A stretch of 64,000 bases of DNA, taken from positions 1 to 64,000 of the forward strand of contig JAEEJS010000038.1 of assembly GCA_016282015.1 (NCBI GenBank), in the 5' to 3' direction. The translations under genes were made by a program, and so were the position numbers. Under the pieces are notes generated by a model. That model was not told where the DNA came from and did not search any database. It was given only the letters and a program-made list of their open reading frames with translations. The DNA is from Bacteroidales bacterium (GTDB lineage: Bacteria > Bacteroidota > Bacteroidia > Bacteroidales > F082). This document shows positions 1 through 9,132 of this stretch, piece by piece (position 1 is the stretch's first letter; each line of letters begins with the position of its first letter).

Positions 1-694
1 AAACATTGGTCATGAATTTTTAGATTTCACTAATAGTGAGATACGATTTGTCAATTATAAAGAGCCCATTGACACCACTGGATTTGTTCCTGTTAAGTGC
101 ACGTATGAACAAAGAGTGCTGTGGGTTTATCCTCAAATCAACGGGGTGGAATACAAATGCATCTTTGATACTGGAAACGGACGCGCCGGTTTTGTTTTAA
201 AAGGTGAGCAAAGGGTTGAAAACCCCAAAACGAATGATTATGTATATGAGGGCTCGTACGGAACTGGTATTAACGGTCAGACTAACAAGCAGCGATTTGT
301 CGATGCCCCGAATGAAAGATTCAGTATCGCTGAAGCTGATAAAGAGACTGATATTATCTATGTGAAAAACCTTCCGCATAACAACATGGGACTCAAGGCA
401 ATCTCGCAGTTCGACTGGATAATTTCTATGGTGTCAGATCCACCTAAATTATATGCCAAGCCTCATGTCAACAACGAGGTTAAGCCATTTCACGCTGTCC
501 GCTACAAACTCATTGTCGATAATGGCAAATTGAAGATTTTGACACGACTTATCGATGGCAATGAATCATTCAAGGTCGGTGACAGGATTGTTTCGGTAAA
601 CGGCGATAAAATCACCGAGGAGAACATCTGTTATTACTTCGACTTACTGTCGGAAAGCAACGACTGGTCTGGATTTGACATTAAAGTGAAGTGA
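1..694 (+). CDS. Retropepsin-like aspartyl protease with C-terminal PDZ domain (5' truncated)
   Basis: The reading frame is open from base 2, so the gene begins outside the window and no start is visible here; a GTG at 116 is only an internal codon. About 230 residues remain. A retropepsin-type active-site signature, FDTGN, lies at the end of a beta-rich segment (around 170), and the last 80 residues resemble a PDZ domain (FKVGDRIVSVNGDKI). This domain order fits the Bacteroidetes proteins annotated as aspartyl protease family with PDZ, usually exported and of unknown substrate. The 3' end overlaps the convergent DUF1893 gene by 14 bp. Confidence 0.75.
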   Translation, partial: NIGHEFLDFTNSEIRFVNYKEPIDTTGFVPVKCTYEQRVLWVYPQINGVEYKCIFDTGNGRAGFVLKGEQRVENPKTNDYVYEGSYGTGINGQTNKQRFVDAPNERFSIAEADKETDIIYVKNLPHNNMGLKAISQFDWIISMVSDPPKLYAKPHVNNEVKPFHAVRYKLIVDNGKLKILTRLIDGNESFKVGDRIVSVNGDKITEENICYYFDLLSESNDWSGFDIKVK

Positions 695-1088
695 TGCGGT
701 CAAACGCTTCCTGCGGATTTTCAACATCCAAACAGAGCGTTTCCATCGGACAAAGACCATCACCCGCACGGTTTACGATGCGGGTGACTTTTTTATCGTA
801 AAAACAAGGGATATTGTACTTTTCAAACACTTTGATTGCAGGTTCTGAGATTATCAAAGTGTGAACCTCTTTGATTTCACCGAGGGCCATGAGGAGTGCC
901 GCCGCCTTGCCGATGACCTTGTCGGCAACGGAAGCGCCTTTGAGTAAGCCTTTTTTCTCTTTAAGAAGATATAGAAGCGGTTTCACACCCCTTTCCTTGG
1001 AGGTGAAAAAATCATCAACTGAAACCACTGCCAAAGTGGAATCAGTTGATGTTAATAATGATTTCGCTTGTTCTAATGACTCAGTCAT
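681..1088 (-). CDS. DUF1893 domain protein
   Basis: 135-residue cytosolic protein. It carries the DUF1893 pattern: SKERGVKPLL, then ADKVIGKAAALLM, a LIISEPA segment and the C-terminal NRAGDGLCPME with a conserved Cys. This fold is related to cytidine-deaminase-like proteins; its reaction is unknown. The ATG overlaps the stop of the upstream ECF-type membrane gene by 4 bp (1085-1088), so the two are probably translationally coupled at the end of the glnS operon. Confidence 0.8.
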   Translation of the reverse strand: MTESLEQAKSLLTSTDSTLAVVSVDDFFTSKERGVKPLLYLLKEKKGLLKGASVADKVIGKAAALLMALGEIKEVHTLIISEPAIKVFEKYNIPCFYDKKVTRIVNRAGDGLCPMETLCLDVENPQEAFDRITSL

Positions 1089-1594
1089 CTGACATTTTTA
1101 AGAAACAGATAACCGCCGATCCACTGGATAAGCATTCCCGGGATTCCGAGACGGAAATCTACGAATCCGGCCATGAATGAGCCTGTCATTGCCCATTCAA
1201 CCATGCAACCTACCACCTGATATGCCAGAACCACTGCGAGTATGGTCCAAAGCGACACTTTCTTCGACTTTTCAGCTATCCAAGCTGCTGACACTGCCAG
1301 GAAAATCGACTTGATGAGTATGCTTGGAAGAACTGCCGGCATTGGCATTCCGAAAAGCAGACTGTTGATGACTGGCGACAAAACAGCTGTCATCAAACCC
1401 ACCTTCATGCCATATTTGTATGAGGCAATCAAAGTGAAGAAATAGATAGGCAGGAAGATGTGACCGCCGTTAGGGATGAGGTGGCAAAGCTGAGGCAAAA
1501 CAATATTGCCGGCCACGAACAATGTAGCGAAGATGTAAGTTTTAACCTGGTCAAAACCAAGATTATAGAGTCTTACTGATGATGTATTTTCCAT
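1085..1594 (-). CDS. ECF transporter S component-like membrane protein
   Basis: 169 residues starting at the ATG at 1594; a TTG three codons upstream is less likely. About five hydrophobic segments fill the protein, starting at QVKTYIFATLFVAG. Size and layout match substrate-binding S components of energy-coupling factor transporters in Bacteroidales. An LPNGGHIFLP-like loop (IPNGGHIFLPIYF) is seen in that family. No energising module is encoded nearby, so it would share one or act alone; the substrate cannot be told from sequence. It lies 29 bp after the upstream gene and is coupled to DUF1893. Confidence 0.7.
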   Translation of the reverse strand: MENTSSVRLYNLGFDQVKTYIFATLFVAGNIVLPQLCHLIPNGGHIFLPIYFFTLIASYKYGMKVGLMTAVLSPVINSLLFGMPMPAVLPSILIKSIFLAVSAAWIAEKSKKVSLWTILAVVLAYQVVGCMVEWAMTGSFMAGFVDFRLGIPGMLIQWIGGYLFLKNVR

Positions 1595-1623
1595 AATTTG
1601 CAATTTTTATTTTTTAATGACGG

Positions 1624-2829
1624 CTATCGCTGAAGCCATTCTTTAATTTTGTCCATTTTCATATAGTCGATGTTGTCGACAATCCACTCACGCATTGCCT
1701 TGCCCGGCTCGGTCTGCTGAGGATAGCTGATGTAGTCGAGCTCGATGTTGAGAGCCTGCGACACCTTAAGTGCCATCACCGACCAGAGCACGCCTATGTC
1801 GCCTACAACCGGGATCGACTTCTCCAGACGTGAGAATGCCGACATCTCCATTCTGAACGGGATTTTCGACATCTTTGTCTTTGGCAAGCCCTTGTCGATA
1901 GCAGCCTGAACGTCGCCTGACTTCTTATCGAGATCCCAAGCTTTCTTGAGGTTTTCGTCGAGGTCGAAACGAATCAGGGTCTTGTCTTTGAGGCTGTATG
2001 TAGGATAGCCGTTCCAAGAGGCCCAGATGCCGTGACCTGTGTAAGTCTCAAACGGACCGTCGTGAATCTCCTGTGTCAATGCCACTGCCGACTCTATGAT
2101 GACATCGGCGCTGCCCAACATCTTTGAGATGCGGAACGTTCTATCGCTCACCGGTATACTGTCGGCTATGCTGATACCGACCTGACCGCCGCCTATAAGC
2201 TGAGGCACACTCACCAGAACCGGCACATTGTGACGCACGCCGGCTCCAAGCATGGTACGCTCATCGCAGCCCCAACCAACGACTTCCTCAAACGGAACGT
2301 GCTTGGTGTGTGCAATCTCCATGATGCTGGCGGCAAATGTCTCATTGCGCAAGCCCATAGGATATGCCATGTTAGCGGCAGCTTTGATGATGCAAGTGCC
2401 TTCCTTTTCATTGCAACGCTGTACCAAAGCGTCGTCAATAATCATCTCTTTCTTAAGGTCAGCCCATTGAGCGTCAGTGAGTTCGGTGAGCTCGAATATG
2501 TCACCGCGAGGCATCTTGTCGAAGTCGAGGAACTCTTCACCCACGTCGTGGATGTTGATACGTTTCACCTTGTCAAGAACGCCGCCCATCTCATGAGAGA
2601 CGACAGCTGAACTTGTAGTGACACCGTCAATTAAGCCTTTGCTGATGAACTCTGCAATCAAAGTGGTAACGCCTTCGTGTATGTTTGGGCCCGAGCCTGT
2701 CACGACAACCACTTTGCCGCCTCTTTTCTTTGCCTCAACAATCTTTTCGATAGCTATATCGAGATAATGCCTTGTCTCTTCCGGCAAAGCCTCGTATAAG
2801 CCTTCAATAAAATCTTTATCAATTTTCAT
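1624..2829 (-). CDS. Conserved cytosolic protein of unrecognised family, Rossmann-like
   Basis: 401 residues from the ATG at 2829, 11 bp after the glnS stop; a TTG ten codons earlier would overlap glnS and is less likely. I do not recognise the family securely. Near the N-terminus KVVVVTGSGPNIHEG reads like a nucleotide-binding beta-alpha turn, followed by SSAVVSHEMGG, HDVGEEF, a central GWGCDERTMLGAG and GGGQVGISIADS. No signal peptide or membrane segment is visible. The look is of an NAD-dependent or deoxyhypusine-synthase-like fold, but that is only an impression. Cotranscription with glnS suggests a housekeeping role. Confidence 0.6.
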   Translation of the reverse strand: MKIDKDFIEGLYEALPEETRHYLDIAIEKIVEAKKRGGKVVVVTGSGPNIHEGVTTLIAEFISKGLIDGVTTSSAVVSHEMGGVLDKVKRINIHDVGEEFLDFDKMPRGDIFELTELTDAQWADLKKEMIIDDALVQRCNEKEGTCIIKAAANMAYPMGLRNETFAASIMEIAHTKHVPFEEVVGWGCDERTMLGAGVRHNVPVLVSVPQLIGGGQVGISIADSIPVSDRTFRISKMLGSADVIIESAVALTQEIHDGPFETYTGHGIWASWNGYPTYSLKDKTLIRFDLDENLKKAWDLDKKSGDVQAAIDKGLPKTKMSKIPFRMEMSAFSRLEKSIPVVGDIGVLWSVMALKVSQALNIELDYISYPQQTEPGKAMREWIVDNIDYMKMDKIKEWLQR

Positions 2830-2840
2830 ATATAGATTTG

Positions 2841-4583
2841 TTAATTTGTTTTTGACCAAGTGTCTTTTAATCCGACGGTTCTGTTGAACACCAGATGATC
2901 CGGTGTGCTGTCTTTATCTACTGTGAAGTATCCTATTCTCTGGAACTGGAAGTGATCGAGCGGTTTCGCGTCGGCGAGATATTCCTCGACGTAGCAGTTT
3001 TCCCTGATTTCCAATGAGTCAGGATTCATCATCTTCTTCATTGCCTCGATAGGGGTGTTGCCTTCATCCTGCAGGCGTGCCAGCTCGTCGCGTGGGTTCT
3101 CCACGTTCCAGAGACGGTCGTAGAGTCTGACTTCAGCCTTGATGCAGTGTGCCTGGCTTACCCAGTGTATGGTGCCTTTCACCTTACGGTTGGCGTCAGG
3201 CATGCCGCTGCGTGTCATCGGGTCGTATTCGGCATAAACCTCGACCACTTCGCCGTTTTCGTCCTTCTTGCAGCCTGTGCATTTGACGATATAGGCATTT
3301 TTCAGACGCACTTCCTTGCCTGGAGTGAGGCGGAAATATTTGTTCGGAGGGCATTCCATGAAGTCTTCTTTCTCTATCCACAGTTCACGGCTGAAGGTGA
3401 TGTTATGGCTGCCTGCGCTCTCGTCTTCAGGGTTGTTGATGGCTGTCAGCTCCTCTCTTTGGCCTTCAGGATAGTTGGTTATGACCAACTTGACAGGATT
3501 CACCACAGCTGCCACACGGGTGGCGCGAGCGTTCAAATCCTCACGGATTGAACTCTCTAGCAAAGCGAAATCATTCAAAGCGTCGTATGTGGTATAACCA
3601 ATCTTGTCGATAAACATGTGTATGGACTCCGGAGTGTAGCCACGGCGACGGAAGCCGCAAATGGTGGGCATACGCGGGTCGTCCCAGCCGTTGACAACGC
3701 CTTCTTTCACCAACACGAGCAGGTTGCGTTTGCTCATCAAGGTGTAGTTGAGATTCAGCTTGTTGAACTCGGTCTGACGCGGACGGTTGTCGTCCATATT
3801 GTCGCCTTCACCGCGGATTTCCTTGAGCCAGTCGACAAACAAATCGTAAAGCGGACGGTGCACCACGAACTCCAGTGTGCAAAGCGAATGGGTTACACCC
3901 TCAAAGTAGTCGCTCTGTCCGTGAGCGAAGTCGTACATAGGGTAGGCGTGCCACTTTGTGCCAGTGCGGTGGTGAGGAGTGTCTACAACACGGTAGATGA
4001 TAGGATCGCGGAAGTGCATGTTAGGGTTGGCCATGTCTATCTTGGCGCGAAGCACCATCTTGCCTTCGCCTATCTCGCCAGCATTCATCTTGTTGAAAAG
4101 CTCCAACGACTCCTCAATCGGGCGGTTGCGGTACGGGCTTTCGGTACCAGGCTGGGTCGGACTGCCCTTTTGTGCAGCTATCTCCTCCGAACTCTGCTCG
4201 TCGATGTAAGCCTTGCCGCGTTTAATCAGTTCTATTGCAAAATCCCAAAGTTGCTGGAAGTAATCTGAAGCGTAGTACTCATTGCCCCACTGGTAACCGA
4301 GCCACTGTATGTCTTCCTTGATGGCGTCGACATATTCCATGTTCTCCTTGGTGGGGTTGGTGTCGTCAAAACGCAGGTTGCAGACGCCTCCGTAGTTTTT
4401 GGCGATGCCGAAATCCAGACAAATGGCCTTGGCGTGTCCGATGTGGAGATATCCGTTAGGCTCCGGAGGAAAACGCGTCTGTACGCGCTTGGCATTCTTG
4501 CCGTTTTTCAAATCTTCCTCGACTTTCGCTTCAATAAAATTCAGCGATTTCTTTTCTTCTTTTTCAGCTTCTTCGGAATTCAT
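2841..4583 (-). CDS. glnS: Glutamine--tRNA ligase
   Basis: 580-residue class I aminoacyl-tRNA synthetase that charges tRNA-Gln. The HIGH motif appears in PPEPNGYLHIGHAK (residues about 41-54) and the KMSKS equivalent as LMSKRNL (about 284-290). The catalytic domain is followed by the two-barrel anticodon-binding region typical of GlnRS, and the length is normal. It heads a leftward operon. A -7 box lies about 50 bp upstream of the ATG. Confidence 0.97.
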   Translation of the reverse strand: MNSEEAEKEEKKSLNFIEAKVEEDLKNGKNAKRVQTRFPPEPNGYLHIGHAKAICLDFGIAKNYGGVCNLRFDDTNPTKENMEYVDAIKEDIQWLGYQWGNEYYASDYFQQLWDFAIELIKRGKAYIDEQSSEEIAAQKGSPTQPGTESPYRNRPIEESLELFNKMNAGEIGEGKMVLRAKIDMANPNMHFRDPIIYRVVDTPHHRTGTKWHAYPMYDFAHGQSDYFEGVTHSLCTLEFVVHRPLYDLFVDWLKEIRGEGDNMDDNRPRQTEFNKLNLNYTLMSKRNLLVLVKEGVVNGWDDPRMPTICGFRRRGYTPESIHMFIDKIGYTTYDALNDFALLESSIREDLNARATRVAAVVNPVKLVITNYPEGQREELTAINNPEDESAGSHNITFSRELWIEKEDFMECPPNKYFRLTPGKEVRLKNAYIVKCTGCKKDENGEVVEVYAEYDPMTRSGMPDANRKVKGTIHWVSQAHCIKAEVRLYDRLWNVENPRDELARLQDEGNTPIEAMKKMMNPDSLEIRENCYVEEYLADAKPLDHFQFQRIGYFTVDKDSTPDHLVFNRTVGLKDTWSKTN

Positions 4584-4631
4584 AGTTCTTCTTTATTTTG
4601 CGTAAGACAACTTTTAACCAAAATTAAGGCA

Positions 4632-4639
4632 CAAAAATA
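4632..4639 (-). promoter_or_regulatory. -7 box of the glnS operon
   Basis: TATTTTTG on the minus strand, matching the Bacteroidetes TAnnTTTG -7 element, about 50 bp before the glnS ATG in AT-rich DNA shared with the divergent cvpA gene. Confidence 0.6.
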
Positions 4640-4721
4640 ATAAAAATATAAAAAAATGTACTCTTTTTTTTAAAAAGTTGTAATTTTACACCCCGAAAAG
4701 GTTCAAAAAACACAAAAAATC

Positions 4722-5255
4722 ATGAATTACTTAGACATAATCATCGCTATCATTCTGATTCTCTTTGCAATAGGAGGCTTTAGAAACGGTATTATCAGAG
4801 AGGCTTTCTCGCTTGCGGCATTCTTTGGCGGCATCTATGGAGCCATGGTGTTGTCCGGATGGGTAGGCAATATGCTCGGCAAGATCATAAACGTGAGTCC
4901 GGAATGGTTGGCGGTTATAGCTTTTATGATAGTCTTTATCGGTTTGGCCATATTGATAAACTGGCTTGGTGGTATGCTGGCCAAACTTATAGAATCCATC
5001 AACCTCGGATTTATCGATAAAATAGGCGGAATAGTCTTCGGCGTATCCAAAGGTTTTCTGCTGATTGGAGTGTTGATCATTGTTCTCGACTTCTTTGGAA
5101 TCAAAGACGTGTTGGACGAAAAAGTACGTAAAAATTCAGTTCTGTATACCACTTCGGAGAAAGTCGCCACCTGGATTTACGACAACAAGGACGGCTTGAT
5201 GAAACAATTCTACGAGGGTAAGGAGAAAGTTGAGGAATCAGTAGTGTTATTGTAG
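4722..5255 (+). CDS. cvpA: CvpA family membrane protein
   Basis: 177 residues. Four hydrophobic helices (starting YLDIIIAIILILFAIGG, and ending with GFLLIGVLIIVLDFFGI) and the FRNGIIREAFSLAAFFGG signature identify the CvpA (colicin V production) family, an inner-membrane protein of poorly defined role in envelope homeostasis. The C-terminal 50 residues are soluble. It is transcribed divergently from glnS and ends 14 bp before the convergent ruvC stop. Confidence 0.85.
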   Translation: MNYLDIIIAIILILFAIGGFRNGIIREAFSLAAFFGGIYGAMVLSGWVGNMLGKIINVSPEWLAVIAFMIVFIGLAILINWLGGMLAKLIESINLGFIDKIGGIVFGVSKGFLLIGVLIIVLDFFGIKDVLDEKVRKNSVLYTTSEKVATWIYDNKDGLMKQFYEGKEKVEESVVLL

Positions 5256-5269
5256 AAGAATAGAAACTA

Positions 5270-5863
5270 CTAAACTTTTTTTTCAGGATTCTGTTGAAGA
5301 TAAGCTTCCCAGCTGGAGAAGTTTTTCTTTCCTTTTGGGATTTTCGGAAGCTTTGACTCGTCGGTGCCTCCAACGATGTTGAGCTTGTTTTGGAAGCTGT
5401 GACAGACGGCAGCAGCCATGGCATCGGTGGCATCTAGATAGTCGGGATGTTCGGTGAAATTGCAGAGTTTCTGAACCATAGCAGCCACCTGTTCCTTGGA
5501 AGCGGCGCCGTTGCCGGTAATTGACTGCTTGATTTTACGTGGCGAATACTCAAAAATAGGGATGTCGCGGTAGAGGGCGGCGGCCATGGCCACACCTTGA
5601 GCGCGACCCAGTTTCAGCATGGACTGCACGTTTTTGCCGAAGAAAGGAGCCTCAATGGCAAGCTCGTCGGGATGATACTCGTCTATAATCTCAAGCACGC
5701 GCTCGAATATCCTTCTCAGCTTGAGTGCCTGGTTGTCGAGTTTGCCCAGCTTCAGCACGCCCATGCGCAGCATGCTCAACTCCTTGCCTTTCTGAAGGAT
5801 GAGACCGTAACCCATCACCATGGTGCCCGGGTCTATGCCTAATATTATTTTTTCAGTTTTCAA
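5270..5863 (-). CDS. ruvC: Holliday junction endonuclease RuvC
   Basis: 197 residues. RuvC cuts Holliday junctions with RuvAB. The acidic catalytic residues are visible in ILGIDPGT (Asp near residue 10), LAIEAPFFGKN (Glu near 70) and YLDATDAMAAAVCH (two Asp near 142-145). The only plausible start in this frame is a TTG at 5863, because IDPGT must sit at the extreme N-terminus and no ATG is available. The C-terminal 40 residues are an extra, poorly conserved tail. Its 5' end abuts the divergent flippase-like gene. Confidence 0.93.
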   Translation of the reverse strand: MKTEKIILGIDPGTMVMGYGLILQKGKELSMLRMGVLKLGKLDNQALKLRRIFERVLEIIDEYHPDELAIEAPFFGKNVQSMLKLGRAQGVAMAAALYRDIPIFEYSPRKIKQSITGNGAASKEQVAAMVQKLCNFTEHPDYLDATDAMAAAVCHSFQNKLNIVGGTDESKLPKIPKGKKNFSSWEAYLQQNPEKKV

Positions 5864-5870
5864 AATTTAT

Positions 5871-5878
5871 TATCTTTG
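5871..5878 (+). promoter_or_regulatory. -7 box immediately before the flippase-like gene
   Basis: TATCTTTG ending only 10 bp before the ATG at 5889, so the transcript would be leaderless or nearly so. Confidence 0.5.
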
Positions 5879-5888
5879 CAGTCTGAAA

Positions 5889-6893
5889 ATGAGTCAAAAT
5901 TCCCATAACGCAAAAATAAAGAAAATCGCCGAACTGGCGATAAAAATTCTCATTGTGCTGGTGGGATGCTGGATTCTTTACGTGAAAATCATTAAGAATC
6001 AGAATCTTACAGAGATGTGGTACTCTGTGAAACTCTCGTTTTCGTCCACCAAGAACATACTTCTGATGTTGCTGGCCTTTGCCTTGATGCCGGTCAATAT
6101 GGCATTGGAGACCATAAAATGGCAAAAATCAATAAAACCTGTGGAGACCGTAGGGTTTCGCAAGGCTTTCGTCGCTATTTTCACCGGCATCACAGCCGGA
6201 ATGATGTTCCCTAACCGCACCGGTGACTTTCTGGGACGTATTTTCATACTCGAACAGGGCAACCGTATCAAGGCGGCCATGCTCACCTTTGTGGGAAACA
6301 TAGCCCAGATGCTGGTGACCATGAGCTTGGGCAGTGTGGCCTGCTTTTTCTTCCTCAAGTGGAGCGCATACTGGTATCTTCTGACTTTGCTTGTGATCAT
6401 TATAGTATTGGGTTATCTGATATATTTCAATATCCATATTCTGAGACATCTGCAGCGGATTATTCCAAAGAAATGGCGTCCCAGGACAGAGCAGTATATG
6501 GAGGTTTTCAGTAAGTTTTCGAATAAGGAACTGGCCGACATTCTGTTGGTTGCCATTGCAAAATATCTGGTTTATTCAATGCAGTTCGTGCTTCTGATAT
6601 GGGCATTCGACGTGCCTTTGAATTACCTTGAGGCTATGGTCCCTATCATGATGACTTATTTTTTGATGACCATCATTCCTTTTATCACCATCACGGAAAT
6701 TGCCATTCGCGGCTCGGTCTGTGTGTCGGTTTTCGACAAATGGCTGGCTATGATGGGCATAAACACCGCCTTCAGCATGATGGTGTTTTCGGCCAGCACC
6801 ATGCTTTGGCTTTACAACTTGGCAATTCCGGCCATAATAGGCCTGTTTTATATCAGAAAACTAAAATTCATAAGAAGCAGTTATGAGTCTTGA
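5889..6893 (+). CDS. Lysylphosphatidylglycerol synthase TM-region (UPF0104/AglD-like) flippase family
   Basis: 334 residues from the ATG at 5889; an in-frame GTG/ATG at 5820 would run through ruvC and is rejected. Seven to eight membrane helices fill the protein. Landmarks are MFPNRTGDFLGRIFIL in a cytosolic loop and a late ITEIAIRGSVCV segment, both usual in the MprF-N / AglD family of lipid flippase-like proteins. The 11-bp overlap with the following glycosyltransferase suggests joint work on an envelope glycolipid. Confidence 0.8.
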   Translation: MSQNSHNAKIKKIAELAIKILIVLVGCWILYVKIIKNQNLTEMWYSVKLSFSSTKNILLMLLAFALMPVNMALETIKWQKSIKPVETVGFRKAFVAIFTGITAGMMFPNRTGDFLGRIFILEQGNRIKAAMLTFVGNIAQMLVTMSLGSVACFFFLKWSAYWYLLTLLVIIIVLGYLIYFNIHILRHLQRIIPKKWRPRTEQYMEVFSKFSNKELADILLVAIAKYLVYSMQFVLLIWAFDVPLNYLEAMVPIMMTYFLMTIIPFITITEIAIRGSVCVSVFDKWLAMMGINTAFSMMVFSASTMLWLYNLAIPAIIGLFYIRKLKFIRSSYES

Positions 6894-8016
6894 AACATTA
6901 CATGTAATACTGAATGTCATTATGGTATTCGCGGCGCTCTATCTGATTTGCATAGGAGCGTTCACTTACGGATTGTCGGTTTTGTCCAGAGGTGACAACA
7001 AAGACGCCACTTTGTGGAAGATTAAGAAAATCTCTGTCTTGATAGCTGCCCGCAACGAAGCCAAAAACATAGAGAGATTATTACAATCGCTTTATAATCA
7101 GTCATATAAAAAAGAAGATTTTGAAGTGGTTTTGGTAGACGACCATTCCGATGACGACACTTACGGTTTAGTCGAAAAGTTTGCGGCTGCACATCCCGAC
7201 TTGAAAATCAGACTTTTGAAAGCTGAGGGCAACGGCAAGAAACAAGCCATAAGCCAAGCTTTGCACGCTGCTGAAAATGAGATAATTATGGTTACGGACG
7301 CCGACTGTGAGCTGCCTGTAAAATGGATAGAGAAGATGCTTGCCTACTACGAGAAGAAAGATTTGAAGATGCTGCTCGGACCGGTGCTTCTATCGCCTGC
7401 CAACAGTTTGTTTGAAAAGCTTCAAGTGCTTGAGCATCTGAGCCTTATAGCCAGCACTGCAGGTTCTGCCGGTATAGAGATGCCGGTGATGTGCAACGGC
7501 GCCAACATGATGTATGAGCGCGAGGCCGCAATCGCAGTGGAGGCCGAGCGCACAGATATGAACATAGCTTCGGGTGACGACATGTTCCTGATGGAGAGAT
7601 TCTTGAAGCGTTTCGGCAATAAGGCTGTGAGTTTCTTCCTAAATCAGGAAGTGATAGTGAAAACTGCTACCATGCCCACTTTGAAGGCGTTTTTCCGTCA
7701 GCGCCGCCGCTGGACTTCGAAAACCAAGGCTTACACCAACTGGAAAATCATAGCCACCGCTCTCATAGTCCTGTTGTTCAACCTAAGCATCGTGGCATTC
7801 TTTGTGGGAGGCTTTTTCAATCCGGTCTTATGGAGTTTCTACGTGCTATACGTCATCATGAAGACCCTTATCGACTACCCGATAATAAGGAGAATCACGG
7901 CTTTCATGAAACAGAAGAAACTGAAATACTGGATATTCCCTCTGGAGTTTATTTATCCGTTCTATGTGGTATTCACGGCTTTCGCCGGAATGTTCACCAA
8001 AACAAAATGGAAATAA
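6883..8016 (+). CDS. Family 2 glycosyltransferase, membrane-anchored
   Basis: 377 residues. An N-terminal membrane helix is followed by a GT-A domain: SVLIAARNEAKNIERLL, VVLVDDHSDDDT, and the DxD-type VTDADCEL near residue 147; QRRRWTSK near 272 is the usual acceptor-side motif of processive GT2 enzymes. Two or three membrane helices close the protein. The start overlaps the flippase gene by 11 bp and it is followed 4 bp later by the CapA-like gene. The three form an apparent envelope glycan unit; the sugar is unknown. Confidence 0.88.
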   Translation: MSLETLHVILNVIMVFAALYLICIGAFTYGLSVLSRGDNKDATLWKIKKISVLIAARNEAKNIERLLQSLYNQSYKKEDFEVVLVDDHSDDDTYGLVEKFAAAHPDLKIRLLKAEGNGKKQAISQALHAAENEIIMVTDADCELPVKWIEKMLAYYEKKDLKMLLGPVLLSPANSLFEKLQVLEHLSLIASTAGSAGIEMPVMCNGANMMYEREAAIAVEAERTDMNIASGDDMFLMERFLKRFGNKAVSFFLNQEVIVKTATMPTLKAFFRQRRRWTSKTKAYTNWKIIATALIVLLFNLSIVAFFVGGFFNPVLWSFYVLYVIMKTLIDYPIIRRITAFMKQKKLKYWIFPLEFIYPFYVVFTAFAGMFTKTKWK

Positions 8017-8020
8017 GTAT

Positions 8021-9124
8021 ATGAGAAAATTCTTTTTACTGGCTTTGGTTTGGGGTGTTTTTGCCCTGATGTGTCCGGCTCAGGATGTGAAAATCATTTT
8101 TGCAGGCGACCTCATGGGTCATGACAGACAGATTCAGGCGGCCCTGCAAAGCGACAGCACATACGACTATACTCCCTGCTTCCGTTACATCAAAGACTAC
8201 GTCAGCAGTGCCGATTTGGCTATTCTCAACCTCGAGGTTACACTTGCAGGGCCGCCATACAATGGCTATCCTACGTTCTCGTCGCCTGTAGCTTTGGCTC
8301 AAGCTGCAAAAGATGCCGGATTCGATATCATGACCACTGCCAACAACCATTGCCTCGACCGTGATAAACAGGGTTTAGAAAGTACCATACAAGCTCTTGA
8401 CAGCCTCGGTATACCTCATCTTGGCACATATATCAACCAAATCGAACACGACAACAACCATCCAATGACAGTATGTCTTGATTGTATAAAACTGGCCCTG
8501 TTGAATTATACATGCGGCACTAACGGACGTCTGGTAGAGGAACCCAATATTGTTAACTATATCGACACTGTAGCCATGCAGCGCGATCTTGACAAAGCCA
8601 AGGCCGAAGGTCACGATTTCATCATCACCCTGATACACTGGGGTATAGAATACGACACTCGGTCGAGCGCCGAACAGGAGTATCTGGCAAAATGGCTGCT
8701 CGAACACGGCAGCGACGCAGTGATGGGAAGTCATCCGCATGTGGTGCAGAACTTCACGGTTGACGCCATACCCGACAACGACCGTTACCCCGAAATAGTG
8801 GTCTACTCCATGGGTAATTTAGTCAGCAATCAGCGTAAAATCAACACTGACGGCGGCATAATGATAGAGCTGGATTTAAGAAAAACCGGCGATAAAACCG
8901 TGGTTACCGACTGTCATTATCTGCCATATTGGGTGTACCGCGGCACCATTGACGGATTGTATCAATATTACATACTGCCATCAAATGATGCCATGGCAAA
9001 CCGCAGGAAATACCAAATCAACCGCGAAGACTATAAAGCCTTGAAGCTGTTCAGCAAATCGACCAGAGCACGCCTTGACTCATGCGCGCTCAATAACGGC
9101 ATCAATATTTTAGAAAGACGTTAA
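8021..9124 (+). CDS. CapA family protein (PGA_cap metallophosphoesterase fold)
   Basis: 367 residues from the ATG at 8021, which begins a signal peptide (KFFLLALVWGVFALMCPAQ). The metallophosphoesterase-like motifs of the CapA family are in order: FAGDLMGHD, NLEVTLAG, TANNHCLDR, HWGIEY, MGSHPHVVQ and VYSMGNLVSNQ. CapA relatives act in capsule or poly-gamma-glutamate synthesis; in Bacteroidetes the substrate is not known. It is the last gene of the flippase-glycosyltransferase unit, and the protein is exported to the periplasm. Confidence 0.88.
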   Translation: MRKFFLLALVWGVFALMCPAQDVKIIFAGDLMGHDRQIQAALQSDSTYDYTPCFRYIKDYVSSADLAILNLEVTLAGPPYNGYPTFSSPVALAQAAKDAGFDIMTTANNHCLDRDKQGLESTIQALDSLGIPHLGTYINQIEHDNNHPMTVCLDCIKLALLNYTCGTNGRLVEEPNIVNYIDTVAMQRDLDKAKAEGHDFIITLIHWGIEYDTRSSAEQEYLAKWLLEHGSDAVMGSHPHVVQNFTVDAIPDNDRYPEIVVYSMGNLVSNQRKINTDGGIMIELDLRKTGDKTVVTDCHYLPYWVYRGTIDGLYQYYILPSNDAMANRRKYQINREDYKALKLFSKSTRARLDSCALNNGINILERR

Positions 9125-9132
9125 TCCAGGTC

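Noticed and set aside
3618..4268. 216-codon plus-strand frame opposite glnS
   Set aside because: Antisense shadow of a highly conserved synthetase gene.
5256..5300. Intrinsic terminator between cvpA and ruvC
   Set aside because: Only a 4-bp GTAG/CTAC stem with a long loop precedes the T run; too weak to call.
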